Assembly (NCBI GenBank): GCA_037013495.1
Contig: CM072811.1
Location: 44,027,452 to 44,091,451 of the forward strand
From: Hippophae tibetana
Lineage: Eukaryota > Streptophyta > Magnoliopsida > Rosales > Elaeagnaceae
Direction of reading: 5' to 3'
Length of the DNA: 64,000 nt
Of this stretch, positions 13,033 to 24,980 are shown piece by piece (position 1 is the stretch's first letter; every line of letters begins with the position of its first letter). Made by a program: the position numbers and the translations under genes. A model generated the notes under the pieces. That model worked only from the letters and a program-made list of their open reading frames with translations. It did no database searches and was not told where the DNA came from.

Positions 13033-16000
13033 ATGGCGGAACAAGGTTTGCAAGGGATCCAGCCAGTAGATCTTACAAAGCATCCTTCCGGAATCGTTCC
13101 TACCCTTCAGTAAGTCCTTTCTACTTCATACTAATTTCTTTTACTTCTAACACCAAACAATTTTAGGGTGTCTCACATTGGATTCGCCATTGTTGTAAAC
13201 ACCAGAAAGTCAACCTGTTGTGGAACTTGTCCAAATGATGCCACGCTTTTAGTGGGTTTTGGGAAAGTTGTGCCTTGTACTGTTATCAACATAGTTTTGG
13301 GAATACTGGTAGTGTCCGACTTTCCCATTGAAACTTGCTCTTGCTCAACTTACAAATTTTATTGTGGTTTCACTTTTTAGAGTACATAAATTCATGATCG
13401 TGTCTCTATTTAGTGTTTTCTCAAAAAAGCTACATTGGTCATATTTAGGAGTTTCTTCTTTTTTCTAATCTGTTACTATAATGTTCTTGTTCTATGGGAA
13501 TTATCTTGACGGTGAAAATCATGCTAAACAATGTGGGTATTTGCATTCCTGTATGATTCACATCATGAAGAGAGGGAGGGGATCACGTAGCTACTCTTTT
13601 TGTTATTTATTATTTCTTTCTGCATTATTGAAGGCATACTGAGAATTTGAGTGTTGTGTGTGTTTCTAGGAATATTGTCTCCACAGTCAATTTGGACTGC
13701 AAGTTGGATCTAAAGGCCATTGCACTGCAAGCAAGAAACGCAGAATATAATCCCAAGGCATGTGATATGAGTATTTACAAGTTGTATCTTAGTGATGATG
13801 AACTTTGAAAATTTAATGCTACTCCTTATTCTTTTATTTATTTATTTTTATGATAATTGGTTTCTCAAATATAAAGGAATTCCAACTCGCTTTATGCTGA
13901 TTTTTCATCTATAGTAAAGGTCCTCTGTTTATGTCAGAGAAAAGTCATATTTGGAATTGTCTGGGGTGTCTTAATTGGCTTGTGAAATCTCTTTCAGTGA
14001 ACTGCCTAAGTATTTATTCTGCTCTTAGCCTCTTAGGTTATTATAGTAGCAGTTAACCCTACTTGGGTTTCTATTCTGAGCATGTTGAAGCTTTTTCTTC
14101 ATAAAGTAATTATCTCCTTTTTCATATAAGAACTGCAATGTTTTTGATAAATCCACAATATTCTTGCAGCGTTTTGCAGCTACTATTATGGGAATAAGAA
14201 AACTGTAAATGACCTTGTAGATATTTGTGTGTTGAACCTTTTTCTATGTAAACACTGCTAATTATTCTTCTCTTATGCTGCTATAGTGGCACTTAACCCT
14301 ACTTAGGTCCTAAAATTCTATGCAGAACGCGTTGAATGTCTTTCTATGTAAAATAGTTTTCTCCTTTTCATAACTGCAATTTTTTAATCAGTTCAAATTA
14401 TTCTTGCAGCGGTTTGCAGCTGTTATTATGAGAATTAGAGAACCGAAAACAACTGCATTGATATTTGCGTCTGGTAAGATGGTAAGTTGCAGGACTATGA
14501 ACTATCTATGGTTCTTCTCATTGTGGCCATACAAGTTGGATAGTGTGCTGAATTTCTTGAGTGGTTCAAATGATTGATTGATTGAGTCTTATATTATGAA
14601 CTTCTATGCTATTATTGTAGTTGGTGTCAATTCGGATTATAGCCCATAACACGAAGGCAACTCGTTCTGAAATTAATTATTTTTTATTTAGAATTAACTA
14701 TTAATTCTTTTGTGCTTAAAAAATATTGGTTTTTTTACCATTATAAATAAATAATTTTATTAAAAATAATTTCACTTTTTTATAATATTAAAAAATATAT
14801 GAATTTAAGTCGAAAAATACAAACACATACAACATGAACACGTACAACCCGCACAAATTGTCACATTTATATCTAATGCAATCAGAGATTCATTTAATGT
14901 AGCTTCTTTTGAATACTTTATGATAACAAAACTGGTGCATTGGAAAAACGTTCAGGTGAGGTGCAAATTTGAAAATTTTAGGAACATGTGATTTTTTCAC
15001 ATTTTTTTGTGCCATTTTTAGTACAAAGAAACATGCATCAAAGCACATGGATGATTTCCATAATAGCAGCCAGGGTTGTAAAATGGTACCAAAAGATGTA
15101 GATTGATGATAATGTGCTTAAGTTTTTCACAGGGTTTGGTGCCTAATAAGTCCTTTTTTCTTTATCAAAGTTACACTTCAGTACCTACATTTCTAAAAAG
15201 GTACACTTTGATATACTTATTTTATAAAAGGTGCATTTTAGTCCTCATATTTTCATCAAAGATGCAATTTAGTCAGTGTGTACCTTCGGACAAAAAAGTG
15301 GACCATTAGTGAACCGAAATGTCCTTGATCAAAAGAAGTGCACTAAAATGCATCATTTTCTGAAATGTAGATACTAAAGTGTACCAGTTTTAGAATTGTG
15401 AGACAAAATGGTAGCCCACCCGTGTTTCACATGTGAGGCTTAAGTGCATTTTTCCAACATGTGTAAGTTTTGTTTAAAAAAGTTGGAAAAAGTAGTTAGA
15501 TTCAAATAAATCGAGAAGATGTAAATTGAAACAAAAATTAGGAAAAAAACACTATATTGCAATAGGGTAACACCCTGGTTTACTTATTGGGTTTTCATTT
15601 CTGGCTGTTGCTTATTGTTTAACTGCCATTAGTTGTGTGCATCTACTAATCGTTTAGTAATTGTATGCTGCTTTCATCTTTGTAAGGTGGCATGCTTACT
15701 TGTCATGATGCTCTGTAGGTTTGTACTGGAGCTAAGAGTGAACAACAGTCCAAGTTGGCAGCACGGAAGGTAATAATTTTTCTTAAGAAATTCAGTGTTT
15801 ATTGTCTTACAAGGCTATTTGAAGATCCAGTAGATTGGTTTGTAAGGTCTGTCTTGCTTCTTTCAGAAGCCTCCTATAGGTTCAAGTAAAATTACTTAGA
15901 CTGCTCAATATTGTCAACTAATTCATGCATTAAACTGAAGCTAATATTAAGACACCAAAACAGTCTTATCAATTTTGAAAATGGAAATATACAAGGAGCA

Positions 16001-19000
16001 GTGCTTCATTGTTAGAATAGTAGTTACAGTGTTTCGTTGCTACTTTACTTATCAAAGAAAAAACACTGTGTCTATTGATGTCTTGTCTTATCTTTGTTCA
16101 GTATGCTCGAATAATTCAAAAACTTGGCTTCTCGGCTAAGTTCAAGGTATTTTCTCTTCCTGTTTGTAGATATAATATCTACATACTGATACATGCTGCT
16201 TCCAGTGAAGCATAGTCCTTTTCTTTTTTCTTAAACCCAAGTTCATATTTTCTTCTTTTGTTATTTGATCTTGCAATAACTCTGCTAAAAAGTTTCCCTA
16301 AATCTCTAACTATTTAGTGTTCAAGTCTTTTCTCAATCTTTCTGTTTTTATTGTTGTGTTTAGGATTTTAAGATTCAGAATATAGTGGGTTCTTGTGATG
16401 TTAAATTCCCCATAAGGCTAGAAGGTCTCGCATACTCTCATGGTGCTTTCTCAAGTGTAAGTGTTTTTCATTTCTTTGGGTCTAAATTCCCCATAAGGCT
16501 AGAAGGTCTCGCATACTCTCATGGTGCTTCAAGTGTAAGTGTTTTTCATTTCTTTGGGTCTACATGGCCTTTTTTAGTTTTCCTGGAAAATACTGTGATT
16601 GGCTACATTTGGAATGTTGATACCCTGTTTGTAGTGTACGCAAAGCTTGGACGTACTATCCTGTACCCTTCTGTGATTACTGCATGTGCATAGTGTCTGG
16701 TAGAATAATCAAATCTATGGAGCAAGTATTGGCATGTTGGATTATTTATTTATTTATTTATTTTTTAAAAATTTACAGAACTAATGTTGCATCTTTGAAG
16801 CTCTTGGCTGCACCTCCCGTGCAGGTGTTTGGTTATAAATTATTATTTGTTTGTGACAGTTTTGAAATTTGTGAATTTGACCATGTAAAGTTATTTTCAT
16901 TGCAAATTCGTATAAAATAATTATCTTCGCAAATTTTTTATTTATATTGTTAAAATAAAAACTCTTGCAATGACATTAAATGCTGAAGTGAACAGGCACA
17001 AAGTACAAATTTGCTGATTGTCACTTGTGATATTATGATCAATACACATTCGAAGTATTAGGTTGGCAAGTAGCATAGAAGAGAGAAAGGGGAGGGAGTG
17101 GACAAAGAGAGCTTAGGTCTGTTAAGGAAGGTAAAGCTATTTGTGGCATTAAAGTTCATAAAGGAGATGAACAGGGAGGGAGTCCATTCATCCTTTGATC
17201 TTTCCGACTTGGAAAATACTTCGTAGCACTACTATACCATTACCTCCAACTATGTGTCACAAATCTAGAATCTTCTTAATTTTTAACTGTATCACAAATC
17301 TAGAATCTTCTTATTTTTTTGAGTTCGATCAATGACTAGAAGCTTTGACCAAAAATAATCAATTATTTGAAGTATATTCACGTGGGTGGTATTGCTATCC
17401 TGTGGGGCTGTATTGAATTAGCCTTCAACTCATGCAGTCATGAGATTATGTCAAAAGGGCATGCTAATATTTGAGTGCGCAAAACTTCAACTAGATATTC
17501 ACAATTCATATTCTTATGCATCTTTTAAGATTTAGTATAGATATAGATAACCTTTGCCAATATGACCTATGGTTTGTTGAATAAAATTAAATGAGACGGA
17601 TGATTCTCGTTAGATCTACTACTGCTCTTTTTACATTACTGAATAATATAGAAGCAAGGTGTTGGGATTACTTTTTCTTCTTTCCCTAGTTGGCGTGAAC
17701 TATTATTTTTGTTTTGTTTTACTTTCTATATAATTTTGGCAAGAGCTCATGTTCTGATTAATTTTAAAATCTGCTGCTCAGTATGAACCGGAGCTGTTTC
17801 CAGGTTTGATTTATCGGATGAAACAACCAAAAATTGTGCTACTAATCTTTGTGTCAGGAAAAATAGTTCTTACAGGGGCTAAGGTGATACTTTGATCAGG
17901 TTCATTGGTTACGCGTGTTACGTTTTATATCAATTTTTTTGCATCAACTGATCACCAGCGTTATCTTACCAATTTCATAGGTGCGGGATGAGACCTATAC
18001 AGCGTTTGAGAACATATATCCAGTTCTCACTGAGTTCAGAAAAAGTCAGCAGTGGTATGTCGTTATGTTATGAAATGGTACCTGTAAAAATTAAGTATTT
18101 AATTGCTAGAGGATTTTTTATGAAATCCTAGTTAGCGTACAACCTTTAATTTGCTCTCCAGTTCAGATATTCACGTTCAAGAATCCCCAGATTCCTTGTA
18201 CAGGGATCCATGAGGAAGGTTTTAGGAACTCATAATTCTATTTTAAATCATCTTTTCTAGAGGAGTACAATTAGACATCTCAAATGGGACAGCACGTACC
18301 ATCCCACAACCACTAAAATGGCCCAAACGAGATGATGGGTTAAACGAGACCCATTAGAGCCGTCCCAACCCGCCCTAGCCCACATGCAAATATTGGATGC
18401 GTATTGTGCTCTAGCTTTTCAGTTCGTGAAACTGGAAACATCGTTTGATTTTTCTTCTTTCCCTTTGGTAAGTGTTTTTGATCTTCTAAAATTGCTAGAG
18501 AAAATTTACATGAGACTTTATGGGCCAGCACGGCTCATCCCACTAAAACCCACATACTATCCCATCCCCAAAACAAGTATACCGAGCAGTGTCGATCTAG
18601 GCTAAATGATGGGATGAGTTGTCCTGCACCATGTGGCATGTCTAACTACAATGGAGCCACCTTGTTTGAAAAAGAGGGATGTTTTTTGGTTCTTGTTTGT
18701 TACAAATATTTGGGTCAAAAGATTCGTGTTCTTTTATGCTTTGTTAAACTTTAACAAATGTTATTTCTTTATTAGATAAAGGGTATCAATAATATACTAA
18801 CTATGATCAAATTCACTTATTTTTGAACCTAGTATAAGTTTATTAATTATCGAAAAGTGAACTAAAAGTCTAAAACTTAACAAAAATATCAAAAATAGAG
18901 TATGTGAATATATATATTGAGTTGTTATGTGTTCAAATCTATCAAAATTTATAAATTTTTTTAGTTGTAATTGATTTAAGGAATACATACTAATTCAAAA

Positions 19001-19614
19001 AAACACTCACATGTACATGTGTTTCATTTTTAATATTTTTTTAAGTTTTTAATTTCTGTTTTATTTTTCTGTTTTATTTTTCAATAGTTATTAGTGTCCC
19101 ACCAAAAGATACTAAAGATAATGCACTTTTGTACATTTTAATTATAATTAGTGAATTATTACTCTATCATTTTTTCTTTCTTTATTAAATCAATGTTGCA
19201 AAGAATGATCCATTGGTATAAGGAATGATTTTCCATTGTATTGTTGAGATAGGTTTTGGAAGTGAAGGGATTTATCCTTGAGATCTTTTGAGTTTTTTAA
19301 GTTCAAACGGGATTTTGTGATTTTAATCTGTAATTTAAAATGAGAAAAATGAGTCTTATCAGCACATCCTTAATTTGATCTTTGAGTTGATATGATCCCA
19401 AAGTTGATAAAATTTTAAAAGATTAACACACGACTTAATTTGGAAATAACTATTCAAAACTATAAGTGAAGAATATGATAAGATTTTTGCCTTTTCCTTA
19501 TTATTATTATTTTGCTGAACAAGGCGAATATGATATAAAGTTTTACAGGAGAAGTTATGGTTTGTATATTCTAAATTTCTAATTGCCTAACGACTTCTAA
19601 TTTTTTGTGGCAGA
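13033..19614 (+). CDS. TBP: TATA-box-binding protein (TBP), 200 residues
   Basis: Core transcription factor that binds the TATA element and nucleates TFIID/TFIIB assembly. Exons: 13033-13109, 13670-13757, 14410-14481, 15719-15769, 16102-16146, 16364-16456, 17782-17883, 17981-18054 and, for the stop, a terminal exon starting at 19614. Phases agree at every junction and give 200 residues, the usual plant length. The N terminus ([20 protein letters not shown]) and both saddle repeats are intact. The four intercalating phenylalanines fall at F57, F74, F148 and F165. Intron 2 has a GC donor (AAG|GCATGT). The last coding exon ends CAG CAG TG|GTATGT; joining to the AG at 19611-19613 gives TGA. Reading through instead adds WYVVML and stops at 18071-18073. 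Exon 6 carries a tandem duplication and intron 2 a relic exon, both listed separately. Confidence 0.95.
14030..14510 (+). repeat. Tandem duplication containing TBP exon 3 and a relic copy of it
   Basis: Two units of about 240 bp share 'tatagt.gca.ttaaccctactt', 'tctccttttcat', 'aactgcaat' and 'attcttgcagcg.tttgcagct'. The second holds the true exon (14410-14481). The first holds a decayed copy at 14170-14240 that begins [12 protein letters not shown] and then hits a stop. The relic keeps its AG acceptor but has lost the donor. Confidence 0.85.
15103..15430. repeat. MITE-like inverted-repeat element in TBP intron 3
   Basis: The left half ('acacttcagtacctacattt', then 'aaaaggtgcattttagtcc') reappears as an inverted copy in the right half ('agatactaaagtgtaccag', 'gtgcactaaaatgcatcat'). 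There is no coding content. Target-site duplications were not resolved. Confidence 0.5.
16402..16560 (+). repeat. 81/78-bp tandem duplication spanning the 3' part of TBP exon 6 and its donor
   Basis: Copy 1 (16402-16482) and copy 2 (16483-16560) are identical except that copy 2 lacks 3 bases in the GCTTTCTCAAGT segment. Each contains the coding end and the donor AAGT|GTAAGTG. Both copies stay in one open frame. Confidence 0.97.
18271..18646. mobile_element. Small non-autonomous DNA transposon-like element
   Basis: It starts TTAGACAT and ends ATGTCTAA(C), with further imperfect inverted similarity inward (GGGACAGCACGTACCATCCC against its counterpart near 18611-18633). TACAA flanks it on both sides (18266-18270 and 18647-18651), a likely 5-bp target-site duplication. 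It is GC-richer than its surroundings and has no coding capacity. It lies in the inferred last TBP intron. Confidence 0.55.
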
Positions 19615-19699
19615 TTAATAAGGGCAACTGGATCACACAACATTTTTCGGGGGAGGTTTGAGATGAATTAGGGAGGGTAAATTTGATGTGCTAGAGCTG

Positions 19700-22600
19700 A
19701 TGTAGAATTGTAAATATGAAAGCATAAATTAAGGTGGGTTTAGTGATTGTTGTTGTGGATTTAATTTTGGTCCTAATTTTTTTAAGTGATGAAGAGAAAA
19801 GAAAAGGGAAAAAATGGAGAATTGGTATCTTTAAAATACCTCTATTATTGTTTTGATATAGACTTTTATTCTTATTTTTAATTTGTATTTTTTGAGTATC
19901 ACTCTTTAAGTTATTGGTATTCATTTTAATTAATTTTAACAATAACTTTAATGAATTAAGATATTTTAAATGTATCATATTGATTAAAATAGTTATCAGC
20001 AACTTATAGGATATTACAAAGTTACCGTTGAGAATAAGGATTAAAAATTATATCGAATACCCAAAAAGCTGTCTGGGAAACTTATAATTGAAAACAGGAA
20101 AAGCATTGAATTAGGGTTAAGGTATTTATGTCTGTAATTATTTAAAAATATATTTGAACTATATTTCAAAGTATAACTTAGAGTTTTATAATTTATTAAA
20201 ATATATATTTTAATTTATTATCTTTTAAAGTATATATTTGATCTTTTAACTTTAGAAGTTATAATAAAATTTGTTTTTCAAAAGAAATTTGAAAAATAAT
20301 ACACAGTTTTAAAAAATTAAATTTTAGAAATTAATAATTTTTTTTTGCAAAACACTAAAAATAAAAATATATTCAATACATGTTTGAGATTAAAATTGTG
20401 TTTCAAAACTTTTTAATTTCTTTTAAACTTCTATATTAAAAAAATAGGTTCCTAATTCTTTTTTGGTATTTTAAAAATTGAATTTTTAATATCTATCTAA
20501 ACAAGTTTTTGCGTTTTATTTTTAATTTATCCTTGAAAAAAAAAATTATTTGAAGTTAATTAATTTTTTAAAGAATTAGAAGATCATAAATTTATATCTT
20601 GAAAGACGGATAATAATAGTATTTTTTTGATAAAAATATAATATTTTAATTATATATTTTAAAAAATAGATGAATAAAGTAGATATTTTGAAAAGATTTG
20701 TGAAAATGTAAACCCATTGAATTATACTGGTCATAAGTATATTAAATAAATTGTCTTACATATATTATTTTAAAATGTTAAAAATTATTATATTATAATT
20801 ATTATCTAATAACTAGGTATATAATTAAGGTTTTAAAGAGATAATTAATAATATTTTAAATATTAATAATTTATTATTTATGTGATAAAAAAATATCTTA
20901 AATAAATTATCTAATAATTAAGGTGTATAGTAATTATTTTATAATATAGGTAATTTTGTCTAAAAATATATAAATCGCTATAAACTTTGATATGTAGTGT
21001 AGATACGAATTATAATTGCTACGACAATCCATATACATAAATTTTGCTTATTTTTTAGTTATAAAGCTTAAAATAATACTTTTTTTCAAATATATTTCCT
21101 CAATTTTTTATAGATTATTTTTGTCAATCTTTATTCTTTCCATAATTGAAAAAAAAAATGTAGTATACAAGTCACCAATTATAATTTACATCAATAGATG
21201 GTAAGATGGTTTGTATATTATTATATTTTCAATTTTTTTTAGCTATGAAAATAATAAAAACGATTGATAAAAAAAATAAAGTGAGTGTAGTTGAAAATTT
21301 ATGCCAAAACTTAACCAAAAAAGGATAAAAAGATGTAAAGAAAAAAAATTAAATGATAATTTTATTCTCTTTAAACAAATTTTATTATTTTATCATAAAT
21401 TATACATTAAGAATGACTAATCATATCTTGTAAAATTAAAGTAACTAAACACAAGTAACCACATGACCACTTTAAAATCTAGAGAACCTTCCAAGGGGGG
21501 GGGGAAATGTAAAAATAAATTTCAAATGGAGAGTTTCACTATTTGGGCTTGGCTATGCTTTGCTTTGCTTTGCTTTTAGTCACTCGAGTGTTTTATTTTT
21601 GAATATACTAATATTTGTTTACGAGTAGTGTCAGTAAAACTTTTAATTACTAATTATTTTTATTTGTATCATTTTTTAAGTAAAGCATGTAAAAAAACTT
21701 TGTTGGCATATTTTTTTTACCCTTTTTAAAGAAAAAATATCGTGTAAAAAAAAAATTAAGTTTACAGGTATAAGTGAAAATGAGATTTACAATAATAATA
21801 GTATTGTTGATTTTTTACACACCCACACTAATTAGCTCACGCGTTTGTCATAGAGCAATTAATGTCCTTCATTGACACACGCCTTCATTTCACTGAAAAG
21901 ATGAAAATAAAAGACTGTAATCGTACATTCTGACCATAATCAATGTAATATGGTACAGGCCACATGGTTAAGAAAATTACTCTACAAGTCTACAGTCTAC
22001 GTACCAACATTTTCCAAAAAAAAGTCAATATTTTCTTAGACTTGGTTTCATAAGAAAGGCTCTGAATATTTTTAAAACACTTTTATTTAAGTCTTTTTTA
22101 AATAGTAAACGATTAAAAACATATGGGATTTTTTAACCAAAGATAAAATAAAAATTTCATTAAAATCCTTTAATGAATGCATAACAAATTCTAGCAGGGT
22201 AAAAGACACAAAGCAAAGAGGGCAAACAACATCATCTTCAATACGAAGGTGGTAAAAATGATTGAAAATATATAAAAAATAAAATTAAAAAGAAGACAAA
22301 AGAGATATATTAATATCTTAGAAGATATCATTAAAATCCTTTATTTTGTATGATAACTGCCACTAAGAGTTGTAATGAGAAGGAAGGTATAGATATAAAA
22401 GATAACAAATTTTCATTTTATTCGTATCCAAAAATCTCAATATGGGTTTTTGTTATACATTATAAAAAATGATTAAAGTAAAACTTCATGAAAATTGTAG
22501 ATATAGAAACATTTTTCATATAAATATTAAAAAAAATCTAATAAATTTAATTTTTAATAAAAACATAAATACTAAAAAAATACCAAATCCTATTGTCTTC

Positions 22601-24460
22601 GTGTGCAAGCTTTTTATTCACATGCATACCCATTTGGCAATTTTTTTTAAAATAAAATATTTCATTAATATTCAAATAAATATACTTAAAAGTATAAAAG
22701 TATAAGAGGGAGTAAGTTTTAACAGTAGCAGACCTAAGCCATTAACAATCTAAAATAATAACGTAAAAAACAATATAAAATATAACACATAATAACCATA
22801 CGAAACAAACAAAATAAACACTCTTGACACATTAAATTATACAAAACCAAAAAGGTTCGTATCTGCCAACAACTTCAATCTTAACGACAAGCTCCAAATA
22901 ACATAAAAAAGGCTCAATCTTAATGTACTCAATGTTGTTATAACTCACTAAACTAATTATTTTCAAGGAAAGCCAAAACAAAAACGCAAGAAGAGCCTAA
23001 AACCAATATATATTATTTATAAAAGTAAATTTATTAAATGATTTTAATTTTTAAATAAATATAATTAATTTTACAGTATATATTTTTTTAATTATAATAA
23101 ATATATTTTTTATTTTTAAAATTATTCATTAATTTAAATTTTTATATTTATTAATATCTATTTCATTTAAAATTATTATAATTATTAATATTATTTATCT
23201 TTAATCCACGTGCATATATATTGTACACTATGTTACATTTCAATAATTACTACTTGTTATTTATTAATATATTAATATTATATTTTATTAACATATAATA
23301 AATGTTTAAATACGCACTTAGTTTTTAACATTTATTGAAGTCTATATTTAGGTAGATAGATTGTTTTTTACATTTGATTCAAATTGAATTTAAAGTTTTC
23401 AATATGATTTAGTGTGATAAATTTAAAATATATCGAATTTTTCAAATAAGATAAAATTTATTTATGAATTATTATTATATATAAATAAAATATACATAAT
23501 ATTTAAATTTTAAATTAGTGAATTTATAACAAAAAAAATTAAAAAAATAAGAATTATGTCTATATAATTATTAAATTATTATATTTATTTTTAAACTAAA
23601 ATAATAATATAATATAATTATAATATGTATAATATTTAAATATAACATATTATAAAATAATATATATTTATTTATAATTTAATAAAAATTCAATCCAAAG
23701 AAATATATGAAATTATAAAACTTATCAATTCAAATTTAATCTAAATCCGAACAAATTATACTTTTCGATTCGAATTCGATATTACGTCAAACCAATTCAA
23801 TCCGAATCTAACTAATTAAATTAGATTTCTTTTTAAATTAATCAGATTATTTATTCATCTCTATTTATATTCTTAAACTTTTTTCTTTAAACAATTCAAT
23901 CCCTAAAATTTATACACTTAGGTTATCAAATTTTTTTCTTTCAATAATCCAGTTTTCAAAATTTTTAATTTTTAAATTTAATTTTTAAATTTTAATTTTA
24001 TCTCTAAATTAAAAAAATTAGAACCTAATTATAAAAATTAAAATGTCCAAGGATTGAACTTTTTTCAAGGACCTAATTGTAGAAATTATAAAATTTAGAT
24101 AACGAATTATTGAAATTTTAAAAAAAAACTAATAGTAGATTTGGACCAAATTTAAGGAATAATTATGGACTTCAGCCATAATAAAATAAAAAATGACCAA
24201 TATCATAATATATAATTGTATTTAATTATATATATATTAATATTTTTATATATCATAATTACTTTAGGTAATATTTTTTTATTAATATAACCCCCCATAA
24301 TAATTTTTTGTTGGTATACTTCATTACATCAAAAAAGAAAAACACAAACACAACCACCGCTGAACACACAAACACAACCCCCGAACCATGTATACACCAC
24401 AAAGTCAATTGTTCAACTGTATTACTACAACAATGCTACATGTAAAATGAACAAAAAGAA
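19700..24460. other. AT-rich intergenic DNA between TBP and YTH copy A
   Basis: No gene is supported. The TBP 3' UTR probably lies just before or at the start of this stretch. Visible items are a G10 run near 21496, a TTTGC-type short tandem repeat near 21557-21575, and AT-rich degenerate repeats at about 23.0-24.2 kb. A slightly more complex stretch at 22.7-23.0 kb could be an old transposon end, but I cannot assign it. Confidence 0.6.
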
Positions 24461-24980
24461 ATGAAATTCTTAAACATAACTATATTGCAATATTTTCCCA
24501 CCTTGAGCTTTCACAAATACAAAAAGCATAGCTGCCTAACAAAGTCAATCTAGATTTACAAGATGGGAAATATAACCAAACAAGAAAAGGCGCAAAAATT
24601 AAAATTAATAAAAAACAAAACGGAGAGAAAAAGGGAGGAAATCATATTGTGAATACATAAATAAAACTAAAATAAAAACCCTACACCCAAAACCATAAGA
24701 GTTAACTACTGAGAACAGACCCAAAAGAAGGGTAATTGCATTCTGAGAAGGTCCCTGGCCTGCCATAAGCTCCTTCAAAACTCTATATATTTGACTAGCT
24801 AGCTACCACTTCTACGAATTAGGGTCTTTTCAAAAAGTGAAGAGAGGTCCCTTTTACAGCAGCCAAGATATTTCCAGTAGATCTCCAGCACTATAATCAT
24901 AGCCAGTACAACTTACCGAAGTGTAAGAAACACCCATTACCATTAGCTTCATGTGCTGCTGTTGTGAGAAAGCGATTTTG

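Noticed and set aside
16684-16920. 78-residue plus-strand frame in TBP intron 6
   Set aside because: Includes a TTTA microsatellite and intronic T-rich sequence; no homology to TBP or another family.
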